Assembly (NCBI RefSeq): GCF_963583255.1
Contig: NC_084817.1
Coordinates: forward strand, 14,328,121 to 14,392,120
From: Pyrus communis
Lineage: Eukaryota; Streptophyta; Magnoliopsida; Rosales; Rosaceae
DNA: 64,000 bases
Direction of reading: 5' to 3'
Shown: piece by piece, positions 21,756 through 33,193 of the stretch
Position numbering within the stretch: the stretch's first letter is position 1
Layout of the letters: every line of letters starts with the position of its first letter
The notes under the pieces: generated by a model
The model's database searches: none
Told to the model about the DNA's origin: nothing
Seen by the model: only the letters and a program-made list of their open reading frames with translations
Made by a program: the position numbers and the translations under genes

Positions 21756-22438
21756 AAAGGATGTTTGCGTGAAGGCCCACTACGAGGCGTCGCAGCGGAA
21801 GGCATAGAAGCAGGAGGCTTCAGAGCGGAAGGCATCGAAGCGGAAGGCATCGGAGCGGAAGGCATCGGAGCGGGAGGCATCGGAGCTAGAGCATTCCAGG
21901 CCTCAATACTTGGCCAAGCGCTCGATGATCCAGGAAAAAGATGCCTTTGGAGGAAAGACGAAAACCTTTGACGGTCACTTTGAATCCGACCTTCAGACTC
22001 TTGCAGCTCATCCAGCTTCCTCTTCATGCCCGACGAATAGTTATTTGCAAGCACATGCAAACTTCTATTCTCGTACTTAAGCTGCTGGATCTCTTGCTTA
22101 AGACTTTCCACTTCTGCCATCAATGATTCCACCTGACGGGAGCGGGCAAGCAGGCGTTGGCCCATGTTGGACACAGAACTCGCACACTGAACACTAAGTG
22201 CGAGGGACTCTTGAACGGCCAACTCATCGGACCGTCCTGACAGCAGCCTACTATCTTTTGGAGTGAGGAGGTTCCTAGCTACTATTGTAGCTGTTGTGGC
22301 GTCCTGCATCACGGAGTCTTCACATGTAAGAGGACCGTTAGAAGATAAGAAAGAAGGGCGCCATACGTTACCTTGACGCGGCGCGCCCGTATCACTGCTG
22401 AGACTCAATTCTAAGCTAAGGTTCGATGGGTTTGCCAT
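21659..22438 (-). CDS. Antisense coiled-coil ORF of element B (function unknown)
   Basis: 259 residues, starting MANPSNLSLE, on the strand opposite to B's LTRs. Residues about 75-165 are a predicted coiled coil (heptads around RSRQVESLMAEVESLKQEI and YENRSLHVLANNY). A Pro/Ala/Met-rich tail follows, built from five-residue repeats of APMPS type encoded by degenerate 15-base repeats (about 21790-21895). The last 30 or so residues, from WSTFGL on, are read from a truncated minus LTR: the normal stop after RKHPL, seen in E's copy, is lost by fusion, so the tail is an accident. There is no retroviral domain, signal peptide or membrane segment. Extra ORFs, some antisense, are known in plant Ty3/gypsy elements, and this resembles one. 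A captured host gene is the alternative. Confidence 0.6.
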   Translation of the reverse strand: MANPSNLSLELSLSSDTGAPRQGNVWRPSFLSSNGPLTCEDSVMQDATTATIVARNLLTPKDSRLLSGRSDELAVQESLALSVQCASSVSNMGQRLLARSRQVESLMAEVESLKQEIQQLKYENRSLHVLANNYSSGMKRKLDELQESEGRIQSDRQRFSSFLQRHLFPGSSSAWPSIEAWNALAPMPPAPMPSAPMPSASMPSALKPPASMPSAATPRSGPSRKHPLWSTFGLRMDSLCLAPKCWTKLKTKVLEPCSF

Positions 22439-23204
22439 TTTTCAAAAGTGTTCAAAGAGATGGGGTGGATGGAGTTAATTCTCAAAGGGCCGGAGTCGAT
22501 TTTCAAGAATGGGAATTCTTCAGAGTGGTTTGTTGTGGTGATCGATAGCTCTATAAAAAGCCAAGGCGACGTGTCCACCGATTCAAAAAGCCGGAATTTC
22601 CGGCGTAATTTAGGCGACGCTTTCTCGGCTTTTCAGAAGACGCGTTCAACTTTGTCAAAAGATTTCTTCTTTTCAGACAACATGTGGAGGCCATCATCGC
22701 AACTACACATCTTTAGCCGACAAGCGCAAAGTTCGGCGACGCTTTCTCTGCTTTTCAGAAAACGCGTGCAGCTTTGTCAAAAGGAGCCGCATCCGCACTA
22801 CTACGTGTCGGTCAGAAAGCGAACGGGCGCCTGCTCAGAAATCGAAGGGGCGCCTGCTCAGAAATCGAAGGGGCATCGTTCAGAAATCGAAGGGGCGTCG
22901 TTCAGAAATCGAAGAGGCGCCTGCTATTTCAAACAGCCGGATTTGCAGGATCAAAACGTTTGTCGACAAGGGTAAAAGAACAGTACCACCACTTGATATT
23001 ATCTCTATATATGTTGACCTTCATCTTTTATGGCAAGGCAAACCTGAAGAAAATGCCCAACTCTTTCTCACCTCTGAGGGCGCACTCCCAGCAAAGCCTT
23101 TCGAATTACTCAATTCTTTCTTCTTCCCCAAAGATGATACCAGATGCCTGGAGTACAGATGACCCAGGAGGAAACGGCGGATTGAAGTGTGCTGATTCAT
23201 TCAC
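22439..23204. mobile_element. Element B internal region upstream of the antisense ORF
   Basis: GC-richer than its surroundings. It contains a plus-strand TATA-like CTATAAAAAG (about 22550) and a minus-strand TATA-like CATATATAGAG (complement at about 23005-23016), the latter placed to drive the antisense ORF. It also holds four and a bit copies of a 22-base repeat at 22825-22925 (core CTCAGAAATCGAAG). Plus ORFs through the repeat look accidental. Confidence 0.5.
22825..22925 (+). repeat. 22-base tandem repeat in element B
   Basis: About 4.3 direct copies of GGGCGCCTGCTCAGAAATCGAA, with copies 3 and 4 changed to GGCATCGTT and GGCGTCGTT in the first half. Direct, unspaced and variable: a minisatellite, not a CRISPR. 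Confidence 0.8.
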
Positions 23205-25616
23205 CGCTTCTTCAAAAGCAAAGGTATCTCATATCATCAAGGTCAAAAGCAAAAGTATCTCATATCATGCTCTTTCCCAGTCTTTTTCTTTGTCCTTGTT
23301 CTTACTCGCATGGCAAAGTAAAAGAAGCAATCAGCCGGCACTTGGAGTCAGTCTTCCGATCTGGAGCCAACTGCCTGGAATCTATTCCTGATTGCTTACC
23401 TAGCGTTGCTCTCAAGTAGTCATCTTCAACGGTTGATACACTTCCAGAGAAGGGACCACTTCTGCAAAGGGGAGCGAGTAAGGCAAGTGAAAATGATACA
23501 TTGAAGCATGTGGAGACAAACATAGGCTGAGTTATCCTCCAACCCTTTTCAATACGAATTGGAAAGATTGAACAAAGAAACAGACCAAAGGGGTAAGCTC
23601 AGACATTCGGGGAAGACCAAAAGAATCCTGCTGCCCAGTTCAAGAGTAGCACAAAGGAAAATCAACGATGGGCGGAAACCAGTTCAAGAGTAAGCCTGTG
23701 GAATCACAAAGATCAAAGCCTCAATGCAATTATCAAGGAGAAGAGGGAATTTACACTCCATAACCAGATTTGCGTCCCTAAACTCTTCTCTTTGTTAATT
23801 ACATTATGCCATGTTTAGTATGTTTAAATGCTTTTTGTGTGTTTACTTATGTTTTGTGTGAATCTATGCTTAAAACATTGAGGACAATGTTTGATTTAAG
23901 TGTGGGGGGGGGGGGGGTAACTAAAGTGTTTTGATGCAAATTCGTAGGGTTTTATCCACCATAACTTCTAATGTTGTTCCTTGCTGTTTTAAGGTGTTTT
24001 TAAGTTGTTTTAGAGTGTTTTAGTGTGTTTTGTTTTATAACTCCGAAAATCACATAAAAATTTGAAAAAACATGTTTTGAAAAGCCTAAAAAGAGTGTTT
24101 TGAGTCGTTTTTGTGTGTTTGTGTCTTAGGGTACCTTCCAACAAAATGACAAGGACTTGGTTTGTAATTGCATGACTGTTAAAGAGAGTTATAAACATGG
24201 ATGAAAGTTTGATTTACTCTTGGTATATGCTTGGTTATGGTTATAATGTATGACTTCACATGCAATCATAAAAGAAAAATTCGTTTTTGTAACATGCTTG
24301 AAGGAAGGAACTCAAACAAACGCTACAACCCTGTGAGACTCGAGCCATTACCTTCTTTGGAGAGTCATTTTCTGTGATTCTTTGTTTTCTAAAGTTGTTG
24401 CATGATCTCATTATTCCTTGCTTGGTTGCTACTTAGAATGCAATTGTATCATGATAGAACTAAATGCTAGAACTTATATCCGTTTCATTCAAAGCATGAC
24501 ATTGAATTGCATAACATATATCAAGATGAAGTTGTGTAGTTGCCACCATAACCAAATAGCCTTACTTCCCATATTTCGTATTTGTTGTAAGTTTTAACCC
24601 CGTTGAGCCTCGTTTAGCCTTTATTCTTTGTTAACCCACATCACCCCTTACCTAGCCTAGAGTAGGACTTTCCTATACCCTTGTTCTTAAAGTATAGCGA
24701 GCATGACTTAAATGAATTCCTTTTGAGTTACATTATGCAAGAAAATGAGTGTGGGGGAGTAAAAGTTTGTTCTTACGTTTATATGTATGTTTTGAGATTC
24801 AAAAGAAAAAGAAGAAGAAAAGAAAAAAAAAAGGGAGTGAAAATAAGTAAGAATGAACTCACGAGCGTTGATGGTTGAAGAAAGGGTCCAAAAAGTTAAA
24901 TATGGCCCTAAGTTTTGTGTGACTTTCCCTTGGGTGTTCAAAGTTGACTTCTGCGTTCTTAAGGGAATTCTAAGTGCCTAATTCAATACTTTGCTCACTA
25001 TTGCTTTAAGAATGTTTGTTTATCCTTCACCTTTCATTGTTAGCCAATACCCTAGCCCCGTTACAACCCTTTGACTTCTATCTTGAGTGTTATGTGTTTC
25101 AAAATGTGGAGTTTCGAATTGATATGAGCTTATGGTGTCACTGGTTCTCGCATCTAAGTAGTAGCATTCCATTCATGAGATCATATCTAAACATGCTTAT
25201 TAACTCCAGAAATTGCTTCCTTTGAAATACATATATGTGAGTGTTCGTTTTTATGTTTACATCAATCTTCTCACATATAACTAGTTTAGGGTGTGTAGTC
25301 AGAAAATCTGAGTGAAAATTGAGTGCATATCTTGTAAGGAATTGAGCAAATTCTCTAAGGCATGTTACTACATTCAAAATATAGTTTTAAATGCTTAATT
25401 GTGAATTAGTATGTGGTGACTATGATTAAGTATGTACTTAAGTGTAAAGATAACCAAAATCTGTGGGAATAATGATTTTTAACATGTCATGTGCATTGGA
25501 AATCCCTGAGACGATTGTTGGAAGGTGTAGGTTGTGTTTTGTTCGTTTTGTTTTGTTTTTGGTTTCTTTTGTTTTGTTTTGCTCGAGGACTAGCAAAAGC
25601 TAAGTGTGGGGGAATT
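23205..25616 (+). mobile_element. Element B 3' non-coding region
   Basis: It corresponds to the post-pol region of A and C: the GAGGACAATGTTTGATTTAAG context, polypurine-like tracts at 23898 (long G run), 24747 and 25602, the CTCGAGGACTAGC motif, and an A/G-rich stretch at 24800-24835. The first 915 bases or so also exist in inverted orientation at 19803-20777. No credible ORF. Confidence 0.75.
25602..25616 (+). promoter_or_regulatory. Polypurine tract of element B
   Basis: AAGTGTGGGGGAATT abuts the LTR start TGATAGGAGC at 25617, identical to that of element A. Confidence 0.85.
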
Positions 25617-27940
25617 TGATAGGAGCATATTTAGGCGACTTACTTAGCTTGTTTTCGTGCATTTATATTGTTAATTCATAGTTGTTTTTGGCGTTTAAGC
25701 CATTTTCGTGTGTTTTTAGGTTCATGTGGCTAAGGAAGCAAAAGGATGCATTTTGGAGCATTTTGGAGCAAAATTGGACTTGGAAGGGATAACTTATACT
25801 TGGAGCAAAAGGAATGGACGAAATTGAAGAGTTGATGTCACAAGGATTCCTACTTGAAGTAGCCACACACCTTCCACATTTCAGCCACATGCACTTGTTC
25901 CTCCATCATTGCACCAACAACAACATTGCACATGCACTCCCTTTAATTAATTAACCCACATGCACCCTTTATTCTTTCATCATTCCAGCCACTCCACAAT
26001 CCCATTCATCAACACATGCATCCACATGCATTCACCCTTTAAACCATTAAATCCACATGCTTTCCTATTCAATTAAATCAGCCACATGCATTCATCATCA
26101 TAACCTAGCTGTCATTCCACTTCATTGCACATGCATCTTCAAATAAATCAGATTTCCATCATATTCACATGCATTCCATCCTTTAAAACATTGCACATGC
26201 ACTCCCTTTAATTAATTAAGCCACATGCACTCCCATCCATTTCATCATTGCAGCCAACACATGCTTTCACATGCATTTTCAGATTGTCCCCTTGCACATG
26301 CAGCCACATTCCCTCCTAGCTGTCATGTTCCCCCCATTTCACCTATAAATAAGCATCCATTGCATTCATTCTCATTGACACTTCCATTTCAGAAATTCAT
26401 CCATTGTACATACCACAAACACTTCCCCCTTTTGTGCCTTGAGTCTCCCTATTAATCCAAACACCATCCTCCTTCCATTTTCACCACTCCCCAAACCATT
26501 CACACCATCAAACTCACCTTAGACCTTGTGCCACAACGAAGAGGAAGAGAAGAGTGCCTAAACGTTCATACAATTCAAGTTTGAGTTGTTGGAATGTTTA
26601 GGTGTTTCTTTGATTTCAATGTTTAATTTCAATACTCTTTGTTTTGTACGAATGAGGAATGGAAGAGAAGAGGGCCTAAACGTTCATACAATTCAAGTTT
26701 GAGTTGTTGGAATGTTTAGGTGTTTCTTTGATTCTCTTTGTTTTGTACGTATAAGGAACTAAACTCCCCTTTAGCTAGGGGGTGATTCGAATATATGTTT
26801 ATGCTTGCATTTTGATTTGATTACTTCTAATTGCGTTTCATAAGTTGTGGATTCAATTCGTTTAACTGTTTGATTGATAACTTATTTATGTATGTTTATT
26901 GAGAGTGCACACTTAATTTTCATGCATGAATTTGACGCTAGAATATAAGTGAGTTTCACCTAATAGTTACGAACTTATATTCACAAGTAGTGGAGGTTGC
27001 TTATAAACAATCGCGTTAAACGAATTCTTGGCATAAGTTTCATGCGTATTCCATAGTAATGAATGCCTCGTCAACACTTATAATTTTCATAGAGCGTAAT
27101 GATTCTTGCTTGTATCTCTATTATGCAATCATGTAGGGGACTTGTGGGGAATGTTTTGAATTGTTTTATGCGCTAACCCATCCAATTCAATAACGTTAGG
27201 AAGATTTGAAGGTTAATTAGTGCATCACGGTTAACTTGGGGTGTTGAGAATTCATGGTTTATTGAAATGCAATTGGAAATCATTTTATTATGCAAGTGTA
27301 ACATGTGTGGAGAAGAACCTTCTAGCTAGCATTCATCCATTCATTTTCATCGCATTCATATTTACATTCTGTCTAGTTTATTAAACTTGTTTCGTTATTT
27401 CAATTTTCGTCAAATTAAAATCCCCCTTTACTTTATTGTCTAATTTAGTTAGAAAGTGTCTTAGTTTGTGTTTATAAGAGTTTTGAGTCATTTTGTTACA
27501 CAAATTCGTCCAAATTTGTGTTTGTGCTCAAATCTGCCCAGAAAGTGGTTTTTAGGCAGATTTGAGTGTGTTTGTGTTGTTTTGAGTCTTTTGGTTTGTT
27601 TTAGTGTTTTAAAGTTTAGTTTTGCATTCTTTGAGTCTAGTATAGTGTTTTATATTGTTATTTTACGTTTGAATCAAGCCATAATCTTAAATTCGTCCAA
27701 CATTGGGTTTAAGGTCAGAAACTGCCTAGTTAGTGTTTTTAGGCAGTTTTGAGCCTTTTGAACTTGTTTTGAGTCCTTTGAGTCTTTGTGAACGTTTTTA
27801 ACTTTGTTTTTATGTTTTTGAGTCAAATCCAAGTGACTAACAATCCCTCCTAATCCCCGGTCCAGAACGATCCCTACTTAGACTTATACTACAATTGTCA
27901 AAAAGAGGGTTTAATTTGTGTGCGTATAAATCTCGCATCA
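25617..27940 (+). mobile_element. 3' LTR of element B
   Basis: 2324 bases from TGATAGGAGCATATTTAGG to CTCGCATCA. U3 is CATGCA-rich, with TATA at 26343-26350. R carries a duplicated unit (GCCTAAACGTTCATACAATT at about 26557 and 26675). The end matches the 5' LTR tail at 1989-2511. It is followed by TTCTA, which also begins the LTR fragment at 27941. Confidence 0.92.
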
Positions 27941-28340
27941 TTCTAGCTAGCATTCATCCATTCATTTTCATCGCATTCATATTTACATTCTGTCTAGTTT
28001 ATTAAACTTGTTTCGTTATTTCAATTTTCGTCAAATTAAAATCCCCCTTTACTTTATTGTCTAATTTAGTTAGAAAGTGTCTTAGTTTGTGTTTATAAGA
28101 GTTTTGAGTCATTTTGTTACACAAATTCGTCCAAATTTGTGTTTGTGCTCAAATCTGCCCAGAAAGTGGTTTTTAGGCAGATTTGAGTGTGTTTGTGTTG
28201 TTTTGAGTCTTTTGGTTTGTTTTAGTGTTTTAAAGTTTAGTTTTGCATTCTTTGAGTCTAGTATAGTGTTTTATATTGTTATTTTACGTTTGAATCAAGC
28301 CATAATCTTAAATTCGTCCAACATTGGGTTTAAGGTCAGA
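27941..28340 (+). mobile_element. LTR fragment repeating the end region of B's LTR
   Basis: TTCTAGCTAGCATTC onward repeats 27323-27720 almost exactly. The likeliest reading is that B inserted into another LTR of its own family at TTCTA, and this is the downstream half of that target. It ends at 28340 (GGTCAGAA), joined to unrelated minus LTR sequence. Confidence 0.75.
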
Positions 28341-28760
28341 ATACAAACGCCCAAGGCTTGGTCTTCCTTCTCCTCCTCCTTGCTAAGTCACGGCAAAGGG
28401 TCTATGGTGGGTTTGTGGATGATTTTCTGGGTTTTTGGATGGATTTAGGTATGTATGGTGGTGCAGCAAGGGTAGATGGTGGTGTATGGAGGTTGGGATG
28501 GAGGTATGGAAGTAGGGGAATGATGGATGGGTGGTTGCAAGGTCACGACAAAGGGTGGATGAATGAGTGTATGAATGTTGTGTGAAGGGGTGGTGGTGGT
28601 TATATGGCACGGAAGAGGAGTTTATATAGGCTAGTTTGGCTCACTTAGTGAAGGAAAAGGATTGCCTAATCCCATTGGAAAAAGGTTAACTCAAGGCAGA
28701 AATCAAGTGGGATTTGGAATAGGAATTTCGGCTAGGATTTAGGGATTCTAGAAGGGAAGG
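28341..28760 (-). mobile_element. Element D 3' LTR, first segment (minus)
   Basis: Minus LTR sequence around the promoter: reverse TATA (GTTTATATAGG, about 28619-28630) and purine-rich U3/R sequence related to C's LTR. It is followed by GAAGG (28756-28760), the target duplication of the next solo LTR, and resumes at 43507. The U5 end of D's LTR is lost at the join with 28340. Confidence 0.65.
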
Positions 28761-31008
28761 TGATGCGAGATTTATACGCACACAAATTAAACCCTCTTTT
28801 CGTCAAATTGTAGTATATGTATAAGTAGGGATCGTTCTGGACCGGGGATTAGGAGGGATTGTTAACCACTTGGATTTGACTCAAAAACGTAAAATAACAA
28901 TATGAAACACTATACTAGACTCAAAGAATGCAAAACTAAACTTTAAAACACTAAGACAAACCAAAAGACTCAAAACAACACAAACACACTCAAATCTGCC
29001 TAAAAACCACTTTCTGGGCAGATTTGAGCACAAACACAAATTTGGACGAAATTAAGTAATAACTTGACTCAAGAACGTAAAAACACAATATAAAACACTA
29101 AACTAACTCAAAGAATGTAAAACTAAACACTTAGAACATTAAAACAAACCAAAAGACTCAAACATCACCCAAAACACTCAAAACTGCCTTAAAATCACTT
29201 TCTGGGCAGTTTTGAGCACTTTGGTGAATTTGGACGAAATTGGGAAATAAAATGAATCAAAACACTTAAAAGCACAAACTAAATTGATTTCTAACTAAAT
29301 TGGACATTAAAGTAAAGGGGGATTTAGATTTATACGAAAATTGAAATAACAAAACAAGTTAATAAACGAAACAGATTGTAAAACGAATTTGATGGAATGG
29401 AATGAATGGATGATAGAATGGCTAAGGGGTTCATCTCCATACATGTTATACTTGCATAATAAAATGATTTCCAATTGCATTTCAATAAACCATGAAACTC
29501 AACACCCCGGGTTAACCGTGATGCACTAATTAACCTTCAAATCTTCCTAACGTTATTGAATTGGATGGGTTAGCGCATACAACAATTCAAAACATTCCCC
29601 ACAAGTCCTCAACATGAATGCATAGAAGAGATACAAGCAAGAATCATTACGCTCTATGAAAATTATAAGTGTTGACGAGGCATTCGTTACTATGGATTGC
29701 ATGAAACTTATGCCAAGAATTCATTTAACGCGATTGTTTATAAGCAACCTCTACTACTTGTGAATATAAGTTCATAACGATTAGGTGAAACTCACTTATA
29801 TTCTAGCGTCATATTCATGCATGAAAATTAAGTGTGCACTCTCAATGAACATACATAAATAAGTTATCAATCAAACAGTTAAACGAATTGAATCCACAAC
29901 TTATGAAACGCAATTAGAAGTATTCAAATCAAAATGCAAGCATAAACATATATTCGAATCACCCCCTAACCAAAGGGGGGGGGGGTTTAGTTCCTCATGG
30001 TACAAAACAAAGAGAATCAAAGAAACACCTAAACATTCCAACAACTCAAACTTGAATTGTATGAACGTTTAGGTCCTCTTCTCTTCCATTCCTCATTCGT
30101 ACAAAACAAAGAGTATTGAAATTAAACATTGAAATCAAAGAAACACCTAAACATTCCAACAACTCAAACTTGAATTGTATGAACGTTTAGGCACTCTTCT
30201 CTTCCTCTTCGTTGTAGCACAAGGTCTAAGGATAGTTTGATGGTGTGAATGGTTTGGGGAGTGGTGAAGATGGAAGGATGGTGTTTGGATTGTAAGGGAG
30301 TGGTGCCTCAAGGCCACGGCACCAAGGGCAGTTTGTGATGGTCTACATTCTGAAAATGGAAGGGTTTGTGTTGTGGTATGTACAATGGATGAATTTCTGA
30401 AATGGAGGAGTCTATGGAAGAGTGTTTGGAATGGGTGAATTTCTGGCACAAAGGCCTTATTTCTGTGGTGAATGGATTGTGTATGAATGAGAATGAATGA
30501 ATGAGTATTTATAGGTGAAATGGGGGGAACATGACAGCTAGGAACTTGGTGGAAATCTGAAATGGTGATGGGAGATGCATGTGGCTGTTTGTGCATGTGA
30601 TTAAAGGGTGGAAATGCATGTGCTTTGACAGAAATGAAAGGGAATGCACGGTTTTGGTTGATTTCTGGTGGTTGTGAGGTGGAAATCTAGGTGGAAATGC
30701 ATGTGGACTAAAGCTATGTGAATGATTAAGGTGAATGTGCATGAGTGCATGTGAAATCTGCCAAGATGCATGTGTTATGAAGTGGATTTTCTGCAAATGC
30801 AAGGTGAATGTGCTTGTGATTAAATTAAAAGATGGAATGCATGTGAATGACAACTAGATATGTTGATGAATGCATGTGACTTGTTTGTGGTGAGTGAATG
30901 CATGTGCAAAGCTTTTTGGGAGAAAGGTGGATGAATGCACATGTGACTTAGGTTGTGAAATCTGATGGAATGATGAAGTGGCTGAAATGATGAAAGAATG
31001 AGGGTATG

Positions 31009-33193
31009 TGATGCGAAAATTAACTTAACACACAAATTAACCCTCTTTTGACAATTGTAGCATATAAATAAGTAGGGATCGTTCTAAACCGGGGATTAGG
31101 AGGGATTGCTAAATCACTTGGAAACTGACTCAAAAACGTAAAACAAAGGTTAAAACACTAAACTAGACTCAAAGAATGCAAAGCTAAACAATAAAAACAC
31201 TAAAACAAACCCAAAGACTCAAAACAGCCCCAAAACACTCAAAACTGCCTTAAAAACACTTTCTGGGCAGTTTTGAGCACTTTCACTAATTTGGACGAAT
31301 TTGGGTAACAACTTGAATCAAAACACTCAAAAACACAATCTAAAACATATTCTAACTAATTAGACACTCTAAGACACTTGGGGATTTGGTTTTTGACGAA
31401 AATCAAACAAACAAAACAAATATGTAAAATAGGCAGATTCTGACGAAATTGGTGAAATTAAGTGGATGGTGAGATGGCTAGGAGGTTTTTCTCCACACAT
31501 GGCATACTTGCATACAAAATAATCTCCAGTTGCTTATTCGATGAATTTATGAACCTCAACACCCCAAGTTAATTAGGTACGCTTAAATTAACTCTCAGAT
31601 TTCCCTTAGGTCATTGAATTGAATGGAATTAGCGCATTGCAATCAAATTATTCCTTAAAAGTTTTCTATATGAAAGCGCATGATAGAAAGACAATCAAAG
31701 ATCATTAGGTTCTATGGAAATCATAGGTGTTGACGAGGCATTCGTAACTATGAAAGCGCATGATACTTATACCAAGAATTTACTTAACATAATTGCGACC
31801 AACAATCTTAACTACTCATGGATGTGAGTTCCCAACGATTAGGTGAAGTTCCCTCATATCCTAGCATCATGTTTATGCATGCAAATCAAGCGTGCACTCT
31901 CAATTCATATACATAAGCAAGTTTTAATTAAAACAGATAAGTAAATTGAATTCATCATTCATGAAATCACAACTGAAAGTAATCAAATCATCATGCAAAT
32001 ATAACCATGGTTTCGAAATTCCCCCCTAGCCAAAGGGGGGATTAGTTCCTCATGCTTGCACAACAAAAAGTATTGAATTTAAACATGGAAATCATAAGAA
32101 AGAATACACCTAAATGCTCAGCAATTCCAAGATGGATTCGATGCACAGATTGGCTCCTCTTCCTCCTCCTTGCTGCGGCACAAAGTTAGGGTGATGGAAT
32201 TGGTGGTTTTGGATGGTGTTTTCTAGTTTGGAGGGATGGAGGATGGTTGATTATGGTGGGGAAGGGTGCGGCAGAGATGTATGGATGTGTAGGGAGGTCT
32301 ATGGAGGCTTAGAATGGAGAATGGAGGTGCGGCACAAGGGTTTCTGAATAGCAAAAGGGGGTGGTACGAATTTGTGGCTGAAAATATGTTTATATAGTCC
32401 TAGGGTTTATTAGATTAGGGTTTCCTTAGCAGATTTGGTGGATTAGGGCCCTAGAATTCGGCCATGGGTTGTCAAATCCACCTAGGAAGAGGTTTTTGGC
32501 CCACATAGTTTTATAAAACGAATTGTATACCCAAATCCACAAGGATTAGGCCTTGGAAATCAGAATCCCAAAGGGATTGGGCCTAGGGAGGTGCGGCTAA
32601 CTTAGGGGAGAGGGTTGCTTGGCTTGCAAGGCAAGCCAAAGCCTTCTAGAATGGATTGGGGCGCCACTTTTCTAGGGCTTATAGAAAGAATAGGTTTTGT
32701 GGCAGATTTGGGCCTTCTAGAATAGGATGCTTCTAGAAATAGGTTCTAGAATTATCCATTTAGGTCCCCATGCAATTAGGATTAAGACATGATAAGGTTT
32801 GGATAAGATAAGATGAGATAAGGTTTGGATAATGTTTTGGATAATTGGATAATGTTGGATAAGGTTGGATAATGTTTAGATAATGTTTTGGATAAGGTTT
32901 CCTCTTTTGAGCTCCTTCCTTATCCACTTTGTCCTTAGCTTAGTTCCTTCCTCTTCTTATCACATATCTAGCCTCTTGAAGTTCAAATTCGTCCATCCAT
33001 GTTAGCCCATATGCAAGCTATCCCCATGGTGTCCAAAATAGCTCCAAAATGCACCAAAATGCACTTTCTTGATACTTTAACCCATAGGTCCTACAAACAC
33101 ACGAAATTGAGTTGTAATACGACATTAACTAAGAAATAATAGCACAAATGCACAAGAATAAGGTAGTTAAGTCGCCTAAATATGCTCCTATCA
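31009..33193 (-). mobile_element. 3' LTR of element C
   Basis: 2185 bases. TATA on the minus strand (TATATAAAC, about 32389-32397). U3 carries GGATAATG/GGATAAGG repeats at about 32787-32905. Confidence 0.95.

Noticed and set aside
22825..22925. Regular 22-base repeats as a CRISPR-like array
   Set aside because: Copies are contiguous with no spacers, in a plant retroelement.
22448..23391. Plus-strand ORFs of 175 and 205 residues in B as a host gene
   Set aside because: They overlap each other in different frames, run through the minisatellite and have no recognisable domain; not preserved in the inverted copy.
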